This document shows positions 43,301 through 49,278 of a stretch of DNA of 55,580 nt, in pieces. The notes beneath the pieces are model-generated. The model did no database searches and had not been told where the DNA came from. It saw only the letters and a program-made list of their open reading frames with translations. This DNA is from a virus. Location of the stretch: IMG/VR virus record IMGVR_UViG_3300031578_000044, positions 1-55,580 of that record; one strand, given 5' to 3'. Position numbers and translations under genes: made by a program. Position 1 is the stretch's first letter; each line of letters begins with the position of its first letter.

Positions 43301-46300
43301 GCGCACCAAAGAAGACGTGCAGGTCGACCTCAATAACGCGCGCGACGAGATGCGGGACCTAGAGTCCCAGATGGGCGACATCGAGAACGAGATCAAAGAC
43401 CTCGAGGCCAAACTTAAAGGGTTCAAGCAGTACGAAAATCTCTCAGGCGATGCCAAGAAGCAGATAGACGAGCATGTTCGGGACACCCAACGTGCCATTG
43501 GCCGCAAGAAGGATGAACTTGAGGACAAGAAGGAAGAGTTCGACGAAGCGAAGGAGAAGGTCAAAGAGCTCAGGGCTGAGCGAAAGGACCCCGGCTTCGC
43601 TCAAGCCAAGCGCAAGGAGCAGGCTCGCAAGCAGCGAGCCGAACGGGTGAGCCGTGCTGTCCTCAAGGCGCAAGGAGACATGCAGAAACTCCTCGGTAAC
43701 GAGGATACCCAGATCCCAGGGGTCCTTGCCAAGCAGATTGCCAAGGCACTCAACAACCTCGATGAGTCTGAGGTGGAGTCCTTTTCGATTGATTTTCAGG
43801 ACACGCTCCAAAAGTTGATGGGGATGGACTCGAGTTCGGATGAGGCACTTGAGTTGGCGTCTCAAGCCGCCAAGTTTGGTGACCTCCATGGCCTTACTGA
43901 TCCGGGGGAGTTGGCCGTGCGAATGGCTCAGCTCAGCTATGCGCAGAACGTCGTCGCCAATCCGATGAACATCGGGGGAAAGCCGGTCGGCGTCACGGAG
44001 ATGGACAGTGACAAGTACGCCGAACGTGCTCGCGCATCCTACGACCAGTTTCAGAACCTGCCGTCCTCTTTGCGTACGCAGGCTGCGAGGCAAGTGACGG
44101 AGGCGCTCGAGGGTCTGGACCCTGAGACGCACCGCTCACAGGAACTCAATGCCATTTTGACGGGCATGAACCTTGCTCAGGTGGCGGCGACGGGGGACTC
44201 CCTCCCAGGGCGCCCTCAACCGAGCAAAGGGATGGCGTCAGTCATCCAAGCGATGGCTGAAAAGGGCGATGTTGATGCCCTCTTCACTACTTCGGAGGAC
44301 TACTTTGCAGAGCAAGCTCGCGGGAAGATGGAGAAGAGTCTTGATGACATGACGCCACTTGAGGTGGCTCAGTTGGCCACACAAGGGGATTCCAATCACG
44401 GCTACGCGGGGATGGTCAAATTGATTGAGGAGGAGTCTACGCCTGATGTCATGAGAGCCATGATGAAAGACTATCTTATCCAAGACATCCTCAACGATCA
44501 GTGGGGCGACCGAGCCATCCGCGACACGATGCAGGCTGCGGGTCTTGTGGATGCTGATGACCCCGAGGTACGCGCAGGAGTGGTGGGTGAAGCTAACGAG
44601 CGCATGAAGCCTCGGATGGAGCAGATGCTTGAGGCGCGGGAGCGTATTGCTCAAGCCGAGAAAGAAGGCAAAAAACCGGATCCCGAAGACGAGGCCATTG
44701 TTGCAGGCGTCTTGGACAAGGAAAAGGGTACCGGTCTACGTGAGAAGGCGAAGGCTGTTCTCGATACGATCAAGGACAAGTTCAAGAAGGTCGTCATCTC
44801 CCCGGCGAGCGCGGTGCTCCAGCACTTCGTCAACACGGGTGACCGAAAAGTGCTCGAGCAAGAGACGCTGCCACATCCTGATGAGAAGGCCAAAGCACCT
44901 CGTCCCAAGGAAGAGCGTGATGAGGCTCGTGGAGGCGAGAGCACGGCACCGAAGTCGAAGCGCGAGCGCATGATCGAACGTGTGCGTCTCAAGGCTGAGA
45001 GGGTCAAGCTCAAGGCACAGCGCGACAAGGTGAAGGGCGACGAGAAGGGCAAGTACGACGAGAAGATCAAGGACCTCGATGGGAAGATCGAGGGCCTGTC
45101 GAAAGAGCCTGAGAGCGACGAGTCCGAGAGCGAGCAGCCCAAATCCCGCGAGGATTACCGAGCGAAGTTCGATGGCTCGACGTGGGGTGACGACGACGCG
45201 GGCACCGAGTACCACGTCGGGGATCTCATCCATAAGGCTGAGTCCAAGGAGGTCGAAGAGGTTCCGATCGCGGACATCGAGGAGAGCCTCAAGAATATCT
45301 CGGCAGACGAGCCGGTGGGTTCGCCCGAGTTCAAAGAGCGAGCTGACAAGGCCGACCTCAAGTATCCCGTCGTTCTCATGCGACAGGAAGACGGCTCCCT
45401 CGAGATCGTGGATGGCTCCCATCGAGCTTGGAAGGCACGCGAGACGAAGCAGCCGTTGAAGGCTCGGATTCTGGAGCCCGCCGATCTTGAAGATCTTGAG
45501 CAGGTCTCCGACGCTGATCGTGAAAAGTGGGACGAAAACGTCGAGTCTCAGGACGACGAGGAGCACGGCCCCGGCGACGTTTGGGAGACCGAGCAGGGCA
45601 ACTGGCGCGCCAAGAACCCGGACGGCGTCCCCAAATCATTCAAGGACAAGGACAAGGCTGAGATCTACGCCAAGGGCCCAGACGAGAAGGAGTCCGAGGG
45701 GAGCGCTGAGAAGCCCAAGGGAGCGCCCGACGAGGCTGAGGGGAAAGGCCAAGCCGAGAAGGACGAAACGGCTGAGGGAGCGTCTGAGGGAGCGTCTGAG
45801 GGCGCCTCTGAGAAGCCCAAACAGCAGCGCCGGGCCGTCAAGGACGAGCACTTCGACCGCACGCAGGATGCTGTGGACTCCGTAGGAGCACCCATCCAGG
45901 AGAGCTTTACGAAGCTGGCGGACGACCCTGCTTTCCTCAAGATGAGCCCGCAAGAGCGATACACGCGTCTCGGAGAGACGCTCAAGGAGGCCATTCCTGG
46001 TGCTCGAGCGATCCAAGTGCCTGGGGCCGGTTCTAACGCTCCCATCAGCATCACGGTGCCCGAGGAACACCGAGCTCCCGGCGTGACCTCCCGGCAGAAG
46101 ATTCGCTTGCAGCCCAACAGCACGGGTGGCGAGGCGTCGGGTAAGGGCGGCCATCTGGGGCTCGGTGTGAAGGACCTGCTTGAGGCCAAGACGCCCGAGG
46201 AGATCAAGAATGCGACTGCGCGGGTCATGGGCACGATGGTGCATGAGATGACCCACATTTACGGGCATCATGGGACCAACCCCGATGAGTTTGACGATGA

Positions 46301-46754
46301 GGACAAGAAGGTGCGCCACATCCGATACATCTCGGACCCGGGGGAGATGCGGGCCCACGCGAAGGAATTCGCGTGGCGTTACGCTCAGGACCACCCCGAT
46401 GAGGGGGAGGTCGACATCGACAAATTAGAAGAGGCTCACAAGGGAGTGGGTAAGGATTGGAAGATCCGGCAGTACTTCCAACAGCTCGGTGACAAGGAAG
46501 TCCAAGCCAAGTACGACCCTGAGGTCCAGAAGCTCATGCAGGACACGCATGAGGAGATGGGCGACTTGGTGCAGCACTACGTCGACGAGTACCGGAAGCG
46601 CAATGGCCAACAGCGCAAGATGGGGAGCCGCGTGGCCCAAGCGTGGCTCGAGAAGGAACGTCCCGTTCGCATGGCGAATGACTGGTTGGCACACGTCCGT
46701 TCGTTCCATCCAGACGACCCAAAACGTCCGATTGTCGTGCTCGACGCGGCTTGA
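37377..46754 (+). CDS. Giant polyvalent protein (3125 aa): ART, ParB-like, Ntn-hydrolase, TopoIB, GNAT, metalloprotease
   Basis: This very long protein starts at GTG 37377 and fits the 'polyvalent protein' concept: multidomain phage proteins delivered with DNA. In order I see: RVAARHM motif; small SH3-like domain (VGDEVLFGKYKNKRG); NPDTGN module 1; ADP-ribosyltransferase with Arg342, Ser381/382 and E451-x-E453; NPDTGN module 2; second ART-like module (about 575-710); ParB-like domain (DGHHRY, 802); C45-type Ntn-hydrolase with Cys848; RVAARS motif and DUF5661-like segment; topoisomerase IB (Arg1282, Lys1318, Arg1372, His1420, Tyr1429); Cys-rich segment; GNAT domain (about 1705-1815); motif pair near 1876-1900; module 3; coiled coil; helical region; second ParB-like domain (DGSHRAW, 2679); zinc metalloprotease (HEMTH, 2956-2960); final RVAQAWL. 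Probably packaged in the head. Confidence 0.85.
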   Translation: MNALVARVAARHMAAQDDFSVGDEVLFGKYKNKRGKIVRLFEDERGIPSVEIEPIPKGRKQNRVIGLYKIWKGDHRKQAAYSKEFLEFVQGRRFQNPDTGNQVLFQSLEVPEQVKIYQQWGAAQNAQEEKPEGRERHEPGRLPPAWNRDSDMARKVEKLAEEYATEYEDFFDGMRQVSVEDERYRGAEFAGEAVMLREWDRHIPGYVRLPPSSTLEAMSDEDRRIALTSWDAGVKFMDEVLGDGERLSLLETMKPSGEGGSLGSPGEGWIDSTHSPGAQRLQGALRELGIETHLPSRGIEDHAKWRDEGASNDLLKSALTKAMAWQRAYFAAMGVEDVMLFRGASLGDEVARQQEPHPTDKQQKYLPQGIPVTLQSRQELSSFTMDPYVAYNFTHRNRSPGESDESYESRAGNSLRGAVAYRVPVDRIVLSPAAIPQLGPATPKIKEGYREVEFIVGGIGELEGRTLPSLDAGYGAGRYDPEKMKLATKITIEMSDEDEDAWHKSVRRENKGDRRKQAAYSKEFLDSVQGQRFRNPDTGNKVVFKSLSEAEQRKIHERWEARHRSQDASGPTVTERGRTFETGKPVAFEFLRNTEKAPKAPSDSDPYQQKIEPAGFYVTHKDTDGDPLPGYDTGTISFQNPLVLAVNTNPDGPIYDENSWKAQLERQYGKRGKALTKALQADGYDGIVTVTQVRGKPYTSEIVVLDSEKSVQKGDDRKRRAQEIAGMGYEAAAQLDNDELDSVAFGVKQGVQDLRIDQLKVKYDADLEQAEHAVSREPDRWKEHLDEPIEVRFKDGEFHIEDGHHRYVTAQRMGRDSVKVDLTIDDNPVKKIFEMAGKKMASFHREACIIAGRRFGDSLCLIKNRDRAYDAELEIVHLEKDGTEMAVILDTVTGYMEGVNEHGIAVVNTTLMVVRDEAEGKKKSPNGDKGKKPLTSKDGPKIYRALACDNIEDALESLRTDDNGIRGHTFVADGNKLFSIECSKTHPARVTELDPDRVNTRTNHGVSYPDAGYTHGEDYVSSVVRRWEAQKRLQDIKRPEAAAVALIEAIDEADSPFNPVRTTDKMRTTSQLTIDTTNPRLLLYLIPGHAKVVKRRNTLPDGRKPKIPVRVFKYRNKMEDRKKPVNKDAALIERVAARSLDKLPGGLADEKKPEDFDPEQIAKGTKVELEHTDDRAVAREVAMDHLTEDPKYYDKLETIEKHGARYKSKKKVKTKDGDEMTVYEYSDRQIADRNRGKAERIEKLRKQMKKLQTKVRKDVNSKDEKTRDLALAVGLMDETFERVGNDGSAKEGHFGVTTWRVKHMTFGKGGVTITYVGKSGVDQKKKVTNPRIVSGLKDACKDKEPNACVLSVTASEVNEYLKPLDITAKDIRGFHANQKMKEELRKVRKGKLPEDPKEKEKKLKDEFKSALEATADAVGHEASTLRSQYLVPGLEDDYMRDGTVNESHTKKGSTLHTAALDGTPTERHILAHAQLAPVLVTANRRWWIQKAPNLYRIAREDERPRPHIEGVRFPPEVFTVLWYEDDDGNRYEMPEDGPEHPEGAKYQLSQFPNYLHDSMLQLNEDGTSTEIMSGQRGFPEDLVTSMVRSGEWDVGDAIMVGGTSCERCMNVLCNRYLGPEEGYPYDSEEYWQCGTRCAMCGHVDNTNERVVRQPRYASPSYDSYVQRKRREGGPVLSRDEWEAKVMGVEDDADETPEATREDWEARRNALMEEHGLDKFHSSYRPDEKHMTIDLISVPKENKGQGSASKAMKETLAWADSNGVTVTLSPTSEFGASKKRLEKWYRSMGFVPNKGRNKDFRFTDAMLREPQAKTATKSDAENEDEAVAKMLRKEPKLKPPRYDLRDNRTLDDDDPEDDLGGGDDGDRDMSMKWNKVASRVAFRWTAIGPRVPRPERVARLFLAEAPPKDKAQPKSGPSFEEWVKNQKFKHPETSNDVGFSSLPSDEQAKIREKWKGQQQPEDESGKDKGKGDEDAKRTKEDVQVDLNNARDEMRDLESQMGDIENEIKDLEAKLKGFKQYENLSGDAKKQIDEHVRDTQRAIGRKKDELEDKKEEFDEAKEKVKELRAERKDPGFAQAKRKEQARKQRAERVSRAVLKAQGDMQKLLGNEDTQIPGVLAKQIAKALNNLDESEVESFSIDFQDTLQKLMGMDSSSDEALELASQAAKFGDLHGLTDPGELAVRMAQLSYAQNVVANPMNIGGKPVGVTEMDSDKYAERARASYDQFQNLPSSLRTQAARQVTEALEGLDPETHRSQELNAILTGMNLAQVAATGDSLPGRPQPSKGMASVIQAMAEKGDVDALFTTSEDYFAEQARGKMEKSLDDMTPLEVAQLATQGDSNHGYAGMVKLIEEESTPDVMRAMMKDYLIQDILNDQWGDRAIRDTMQAAGLVDADDPEVRAGVVGEANERMKPRMEQMLEARERIAQAEKEGKKPDPEDEAIVAGVLDKEKGTGLREKAKAVLDTIKDKFKKVVISPASAVLQHFVNTGDRKVLEQETLPHPDEKAKAPRPKEERDEARGGESTAPKSKRERMIERVRLKAERVKLKAQRDKVKGDEKGKYDEKIKDLDGKIEGLSKEPESDESESEQPKSREDYRAKFDGSTWGDDDAGTEYHVGDLIHKAESKEVEEVPIADIEESLKNISADEPVGSPEFKERADKADLKYPVVLMRQEDGSLEIVDGSHRAWKARETKQPLKARILEPADLEDLEQVSDADREKWDENVESQDDEEHGPGDVWETEQGNWRAKNPDGVPKSFKDKDKAEIYAKGPDEKESEGSAEKPKGAPDEAEGKGQAEKDETAEGASEGASEGASEKPKQQRRAVKDEHFDRTQDAVDSVGAPIQESFTKLADDPAFLKMSPQERYTRLGETLKEAIPGARAIQVPGAGSNAPISITVPEEHRAPGVTSRQKIRLQPNSTGGEASGKGGHLGLGVKDLLEAKTPEEIKNATARVMGTMVHEMTHIYGHHGTNPDEFDDEDKKVRHIRYISDPGEMRAHAKEFAWRYAQDHPDEGEVDIDKLEEAHKGVGKDWKIRQYFQQLGDKEVQAKYDPEVQKLMQDTHEEMGDLVQHYVDEYRKRNGQQRKMGSRVAQAWLEKERPVRMANDWLAHVRSFHPDDPKRPIVVLDAA
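37597..37737 (+). repeat. NP(D/E)T(G/S)N module, copy 1 of 3
   Basis: This coding repeat inside the giant gene encodes AAYSKEFLEFVQGRRFQNPD and then TGNQVLFQSL...EQVKIYQQW. Copy 2 is at 38911-39054 and copy 3 at 43108-43236. Copies 1 and 2 also share most bases over the first 80 positions, so they arose by a fairly recent duplication. Confidence 0.85.
38911..39054 (+). repeat. NP(D/E)T(G/S)N module, copy 2 of 3
   Basis: It encodes AAYSKEFLDSVQGQRFRNPD and then TGNKVVFKSL...EQRKIHERW. It sits just after the first ADP-ribosyltransferase domain and before the second ART-like module, so it acts as a separator. Confidence 0.85.
43108..43236 (+). repeat. NP(D/E)T(G/S)N module, copy 3 of 3 (diverged)
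   Basis: It encodes SFEEWVKNQKFKHPETSNDV and then GFSSLPSDEQAKIREKW. It lies after the GNAT domain and the motif pair, and before the coiled-coil region. It is clearly related to copies 1 and 2 at protein level but not at base level. Confidence 0.75.
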
Positions 46755-46766
46755 AGGTCGAAAAAC

Positions 46767-46813
46767 CTTCCTTAGAAACCTCCTTTGGCCCTCGGTCAAG
46801 GTTTCTAAGGAAG
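46767..46813. repeat. 15-bp perfect inverted repeat
   Basis: CTTCCTTAGAAACCT (46767-46781) pairs perfectly with AGGTTTCTAAGGAAG (46799-46813) across a 17-base loop. No T-tract follows on the + strand. On the minus strand the stem is followed by five T residues (complement of 46761-46765). It could therefore stop antisense transcription, or act as an RNA processing or protein-binding site. Confidence 0.7.
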
Positions 46814-46975
46814 CAAACCATCCCTAGCAGGCCCTAAGTAGGTTTTCCGTCCTCAGAAGGTGCGGTTGAACTTCCTTGGAGGGGTCTAGGTGCTCAGACC
46901 TTCCCTGAGAACCTTGGTCGAGGTCTGACCGAGGGTGTCGGGGAAGGTTTGTGAACTGAAAAGTGCGGATTATTC

Positions 46976-47000
46976 CGTTTTTCACCTTATAGCGCGACCC
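46976..47000 (+). promoter_or_regulatory. Putative late promoter motif, site E
   Basis: The sequence begins CGTTTTTCACCTTATAGC and ends GCGACCC. It shares the TTTTC and TTATAG elements with site C. It lies 93 bases before the next start, further than the other sites, with a hairpin in between. Confidence 0.4.
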
Positions 47001-47068
47001 AAATAGACGAAGGGCTGCCCCTCCTCTCGGAGGGTCTCTGTGCGCCCATTTTCGCCAGGAGAAATTCA

Positions 47069-47578
47069 ATGCCGGATCAGCTCACGAAACAAGGCGCCTT
47101 GCAGGTCTCGAGCGACCTCGACCGCCTCGCCACCCTCTTCCAATCTGAAACCGACACTCTTGGGGTAACCGAGAAGATCGCCAAGGACTTCGCCCTTCGT
47201 TGCGACATCCTGGCCGATCATGTCGAGAAGAAGGCTGGAGTCGAGCGCGACGAGGACGGCACCATCAAGGACCCCGACCTCAACAAGTACGCCTCTGCAC
47301 TCTCCAAGCGGGCCCAGATGGACCCCACGAAGAACATCTCCATCGACCACGGCAGCGGTTTCAACCCCGCCGAGATCGGTGAGGAGCAGTCCAAGGCCCT
47401 TCTGCGCAATCAAGACGAGCCCTACATGGACGTCTTCAAGCAGGACGAGTTCGACCAGCTTCGTGAAGTTCAGCAGAACGGCATGTTCTCGAACGCGAAG
47501 TCGGCAGCCGCCGTCATCGCCAAAATGGCCAAGCTGCTCAGCGACAACAACATCAAGTTCCCTGTCGCCGTCGGCTAA
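47069..47578 (+). CDS. Hypothetical virion protein (169 aa)
   Basis: This protein starts at ATG 47069 after CAGGAGAAATTC. It is mostly helical and acidic, with a segment FNPAEIGEEQSKALLRNQDE then MDVFKQDEFDQLREVQQNG. I recall related proteins in other large phages, but without an assigned function. It opens the gene run leading to protease, scaffold and capsid, so a head-assembly role is likely. Confidence 0.65.
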   Translation: MPDQLTKQGALQVSSDLDRLATLFQSETDTLGVTEKIAKDFALRCDILADHVEKKAGVERDEDGTIKDPDLNKYASALSKRAQMDPTKNISIDHGSGFNPAEIGEEQSKALLRNQDEPYMDVFKQDEFDQLREVQQNGMFSNAKSAAAVIAKMAKLLSDNNIKFPVAVG

Positions 47579-47585
47579 CACCCCT

Positions 47586-47629
47586 GGCGGCTTTTCACGT
47601 TCCGGTTCTCGGAGCGTCGTCAAGCCGCC
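47586..47629 (+). other. Inverted repeat between two virion genes
   Basis: GGCGGCTT (47586-47593) pairs perfectly with AAGCCGCC (47622-47629) across a 28-base loop. The left arm runs into TTTTCACGTT, which resembles site A. The structure ends only a few bases before the next gene and lacks a T-tract, so it could be a leader structure or weak regulatory site rather than a terminator. Confidence 0.35.
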
Positions 47630-47644
47630 TTCATGGGACGCCTC

Positions 47645-48643
47645 ATGCCCAGTCTCTCCCTACAGCAGACCAGAACGTACATCGACAGGCTCGGTGATCT
47701 CGAAAACGAGCTCACCCGATCCTGTCGTGTCGCAGAGGTCATGTCCAAAGGCGCCGACAAAGATCAGGCGGCCGCGGGCGGTCGTCTGAAAGACGCCTGC
47801 GACTCGGCGCGGGAGCACCTCAAGTACGTCGCGGAGGCGAAGACACGCCTGCTCGAGTTCGATGGGTTCCTGCATGCGCAAAGCCAGACCATCCGTGAGT
47901 CGCTCGATCGACCACACATGGTCTCGTTCATGAACGAGGTGGGCTCCAAACTGGGGCGCTCCATGGAAAGTCACGTCGAAGCCATCGTCAGCGGTGCCAT
48001 CGACGCCCTTCGCAGAGTCGCCGGCTCCATCAAGGACATGCGCGATGCGAAGGCTGGTACCGAGGGCGACGCGTCCGCCAAGGGGAGTGCCAAAGCACTC
48101 GACAAGATCTGTGACGCTGCTGAGAAGGCCATTCGAGAAGGGGTCAAGGAGCGCAAAGCTGCTCCGGCACCTGCTCCTGAGGTCGAAGTTGAAGTCGAAG
48201 TCGAACTCGACGAGGAGACCGAAAAAATGGCAGCACATGGTTACAACCTGACAGCAGGCCTTCCTCCCGAGTTCTTGGAGAATATCCAGAAGAAAAAGGA
48301 TGAAGCCAAGGGCAAGAAGGACGACGACAAAGAGGACGAGAAAGACGCGGGCAAGAAAGCCTACGTCCAAGTCCAATACCTGACGGCGGGCCTTCCTCCT
48401 GAGTTCCTGGAGAACATCCAGAAGAAAAAGGACGAAGCCAAGGGCAAGAAGGACGACGACAAAGAGGACGAGAAAGACGCGGGCAAGAAAGCCCACGGCT
48501 ACACCCTCACCGCCGACTCCTTGACCCCCGGCAATGAATCCAAAGGCCCCAAGGACGAGGGCGAAGAAGACGAGGGTTGGGTTCCGGGTCATCGCACCGA
48601 TGGCAAGGACAAGAAGGCCCACGGCTACACGCTTACTGCGTAG
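47645..48643 (+). CDS. Repeat-containing virion protein, possible scaffold or core protein (332 aa)
   Basis: I start at ATG 47645, which has GGGA 7 bases upstream. ATG 47633 (4 residues longer) is also possible. The N-terminal 170 residues are helical. After a Pro/Val/Glu linker (APAPEVEVEVEVEL) come two nearly identical 38-residue repeats, each starting LTAGLPPEFLENIQKKK and followed by a Lys/Asp-rich stretch. The peptides AHGYNLTA, QYLTA, AHGYTLTA and a terminal AHGYTLTA recur around them. Charged repeats suit a scaffold or internal head protein. The recurring peptides might be protease cleavage sites. Confidence 0.6.
   Translation: MPSLSLQQTRTYIDRLGDLENELTRSCRVAEVMSKGADKDQAAAGGRLKDACDSAREHLKYVAEAKTRLLEFDGFLHAQSQTIRESLDRPHMVSFMNEVGSKLGRSMESHVEAIVSGAIDALRRVAGSIKDMRDAKAGTEGDASAKGSAKALDKICDAAEKAIREGVKERKAAPAPAPEVEVEVEVELDEETEKMAAHGYNLTAGLPPEFLENIQKKKDEAKGKKDDDKEDEKDAGKKAYVQVQYLTAGLPPEFLENIQKKKDEAKGKKDDDKEDEKDAGKKAHGYTLTADSLTPGNESKGPKDEGEEDEGWVPGHRTDGKDKKAHGYTLTA
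48248..48493 (+). repeat. Direct repeat of 114 bases, two copies
   Basis: Copy 1 is 48248-48361 and copy 2 is 48380-48493, offset by 132 bases and nearly identical, with only a few third-position changes. Both are in frame and encode the LTAGLPPEFL...GKKA unit. The high base identity points to recent duplication or ongoing copy-number change. Confidence 0.85.
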
Positions 48644-48653
48644 GAGGATCTTG

Positions 48654-49277
48654 ATGGAGCGACGAGCAGACGAAGGTAACTGGCAAGCCCGTGGACAAGA
48701 GTTCCGCGTGGGTCAGACCGTGCAGCTCGTCAACGGGGGCGAGACGGATGTGGGGCGCGTCGTTGCGGTCTGGCCGGGCATCGGCATGTGTGACGTGCAG
48801 TTCCCACACACGAGCTACCGCTTCCCCGTCGAAGACCTCCAGATCATCAATCAAGGGGACGACCCCTTCATCGCTCCCATGCACGAGGACGTTCCGGGTG
48901 GCCCCGGCTCCGAAGGCGACGTGTCCGAAGGCGCTCCTGCCACCAACGTCATCGAGGGCGAAGTGCCCCGCATCGAACTCGTCCACGAGGTCGGCAAGAC
49001 CGCCGAGGAAATGACGAGCCGCGTTGCTCAAGCTTTTGTGAAGAAGTCGCTCTACTGGCACGCCACCGATCGCAAATATCGGGTGAGCCGTGAAGAGCAC
49101 GCGAACGGTCACTACAAGTGCCCGGCCAAGTCCTGCACAGGCCACCTGCGTCGCGCGAACTACAAGATGGAGGACGGCCGCATGGTCAAACTCCACGCCT
49201 GCCCCGAGTGCCTGTTCATGATCCGAGCTTCGGACATCATGGACGACCATTGCGCTTCGTCGAAGGGAGCTGCCTGA
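48654..49277 (+). CDS. Virion protein with RVA motif and zinc ribbon (207 aa)
   Basis: The ATG at 48654 is set by AGGAGG 7 bases upstream. Residues 15-65 look like a small SH3/KOW-like barrel (EFRVGQTVQLVNGG, GRVVAVWPGIGMCDVQF). Residues about 120-130 read TSRVAQAFVKKS, the motif shared with the giant protein. The C-terminal part is a zinc ribbon with YKCPAKSCTG and HACPECLFMI. It sits directly before the capsid protease, so it is probably part of head assembly or an internal head protein. Confidence 0.62.
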   Translation: MERRADEGNWQARGQEFRVGQTVQLVNGGETDVGRVVAVWPGIGMCDVQFPHTSYRFPVEDLQIINQGDDPFIAPMHEDVPGGPGSEGDVSEGAPATNVIEGEVPRIELVHEVGKTAEEMTSRVAQAFVKKSLYWHATDRKYRVSREEHANGHYKCPAKSCTGHLRRANYKMEDGRMVKLHACPECLFMIRASDIMDDHCASSKGAA

Positions 49278-49278
49278 T

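Larger units (their letters stand above)
46755..47068. other. Structured 314-base non-coding region after the giant gene
   Basis: There is no gene on either strand. Its contents in order: a 15-bp perfect inverted repeat (46767-46781 with 46799-46813); several copies of ACCTTCC and its complement; alternative pairings TCAGACCT (46894-46901) with AGGTCTGA (46921-46928), and ACCTTCCC (46899-46906) with GGGAAGGT (46941-46948); the TTTTC-CTTATA motif (46976-47000); a CCCTCC-TCTC-GGAGGG hairpin (47019-47034); and the ribosome-binding site AGGAGA before ATG 47069. It is the largest intergenic region in the virion block. Confidence 0.7.

Noticed and set aside
45775-45820. Tandem GAGGGAGCGTCT units in the giant gene as a mobile or regulatory repeat
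   Set aside because: They encode EGASEGASEGAS, a low-complexity linker in frame, with no flanking features of an element.
46767-46813. The 15-bp inverted repeat as a Rho-independent terminator of the giant gene
   Set aside because: No T-tract follows on the + strand and the 17-base loop is long. It is kept as a structured site only.
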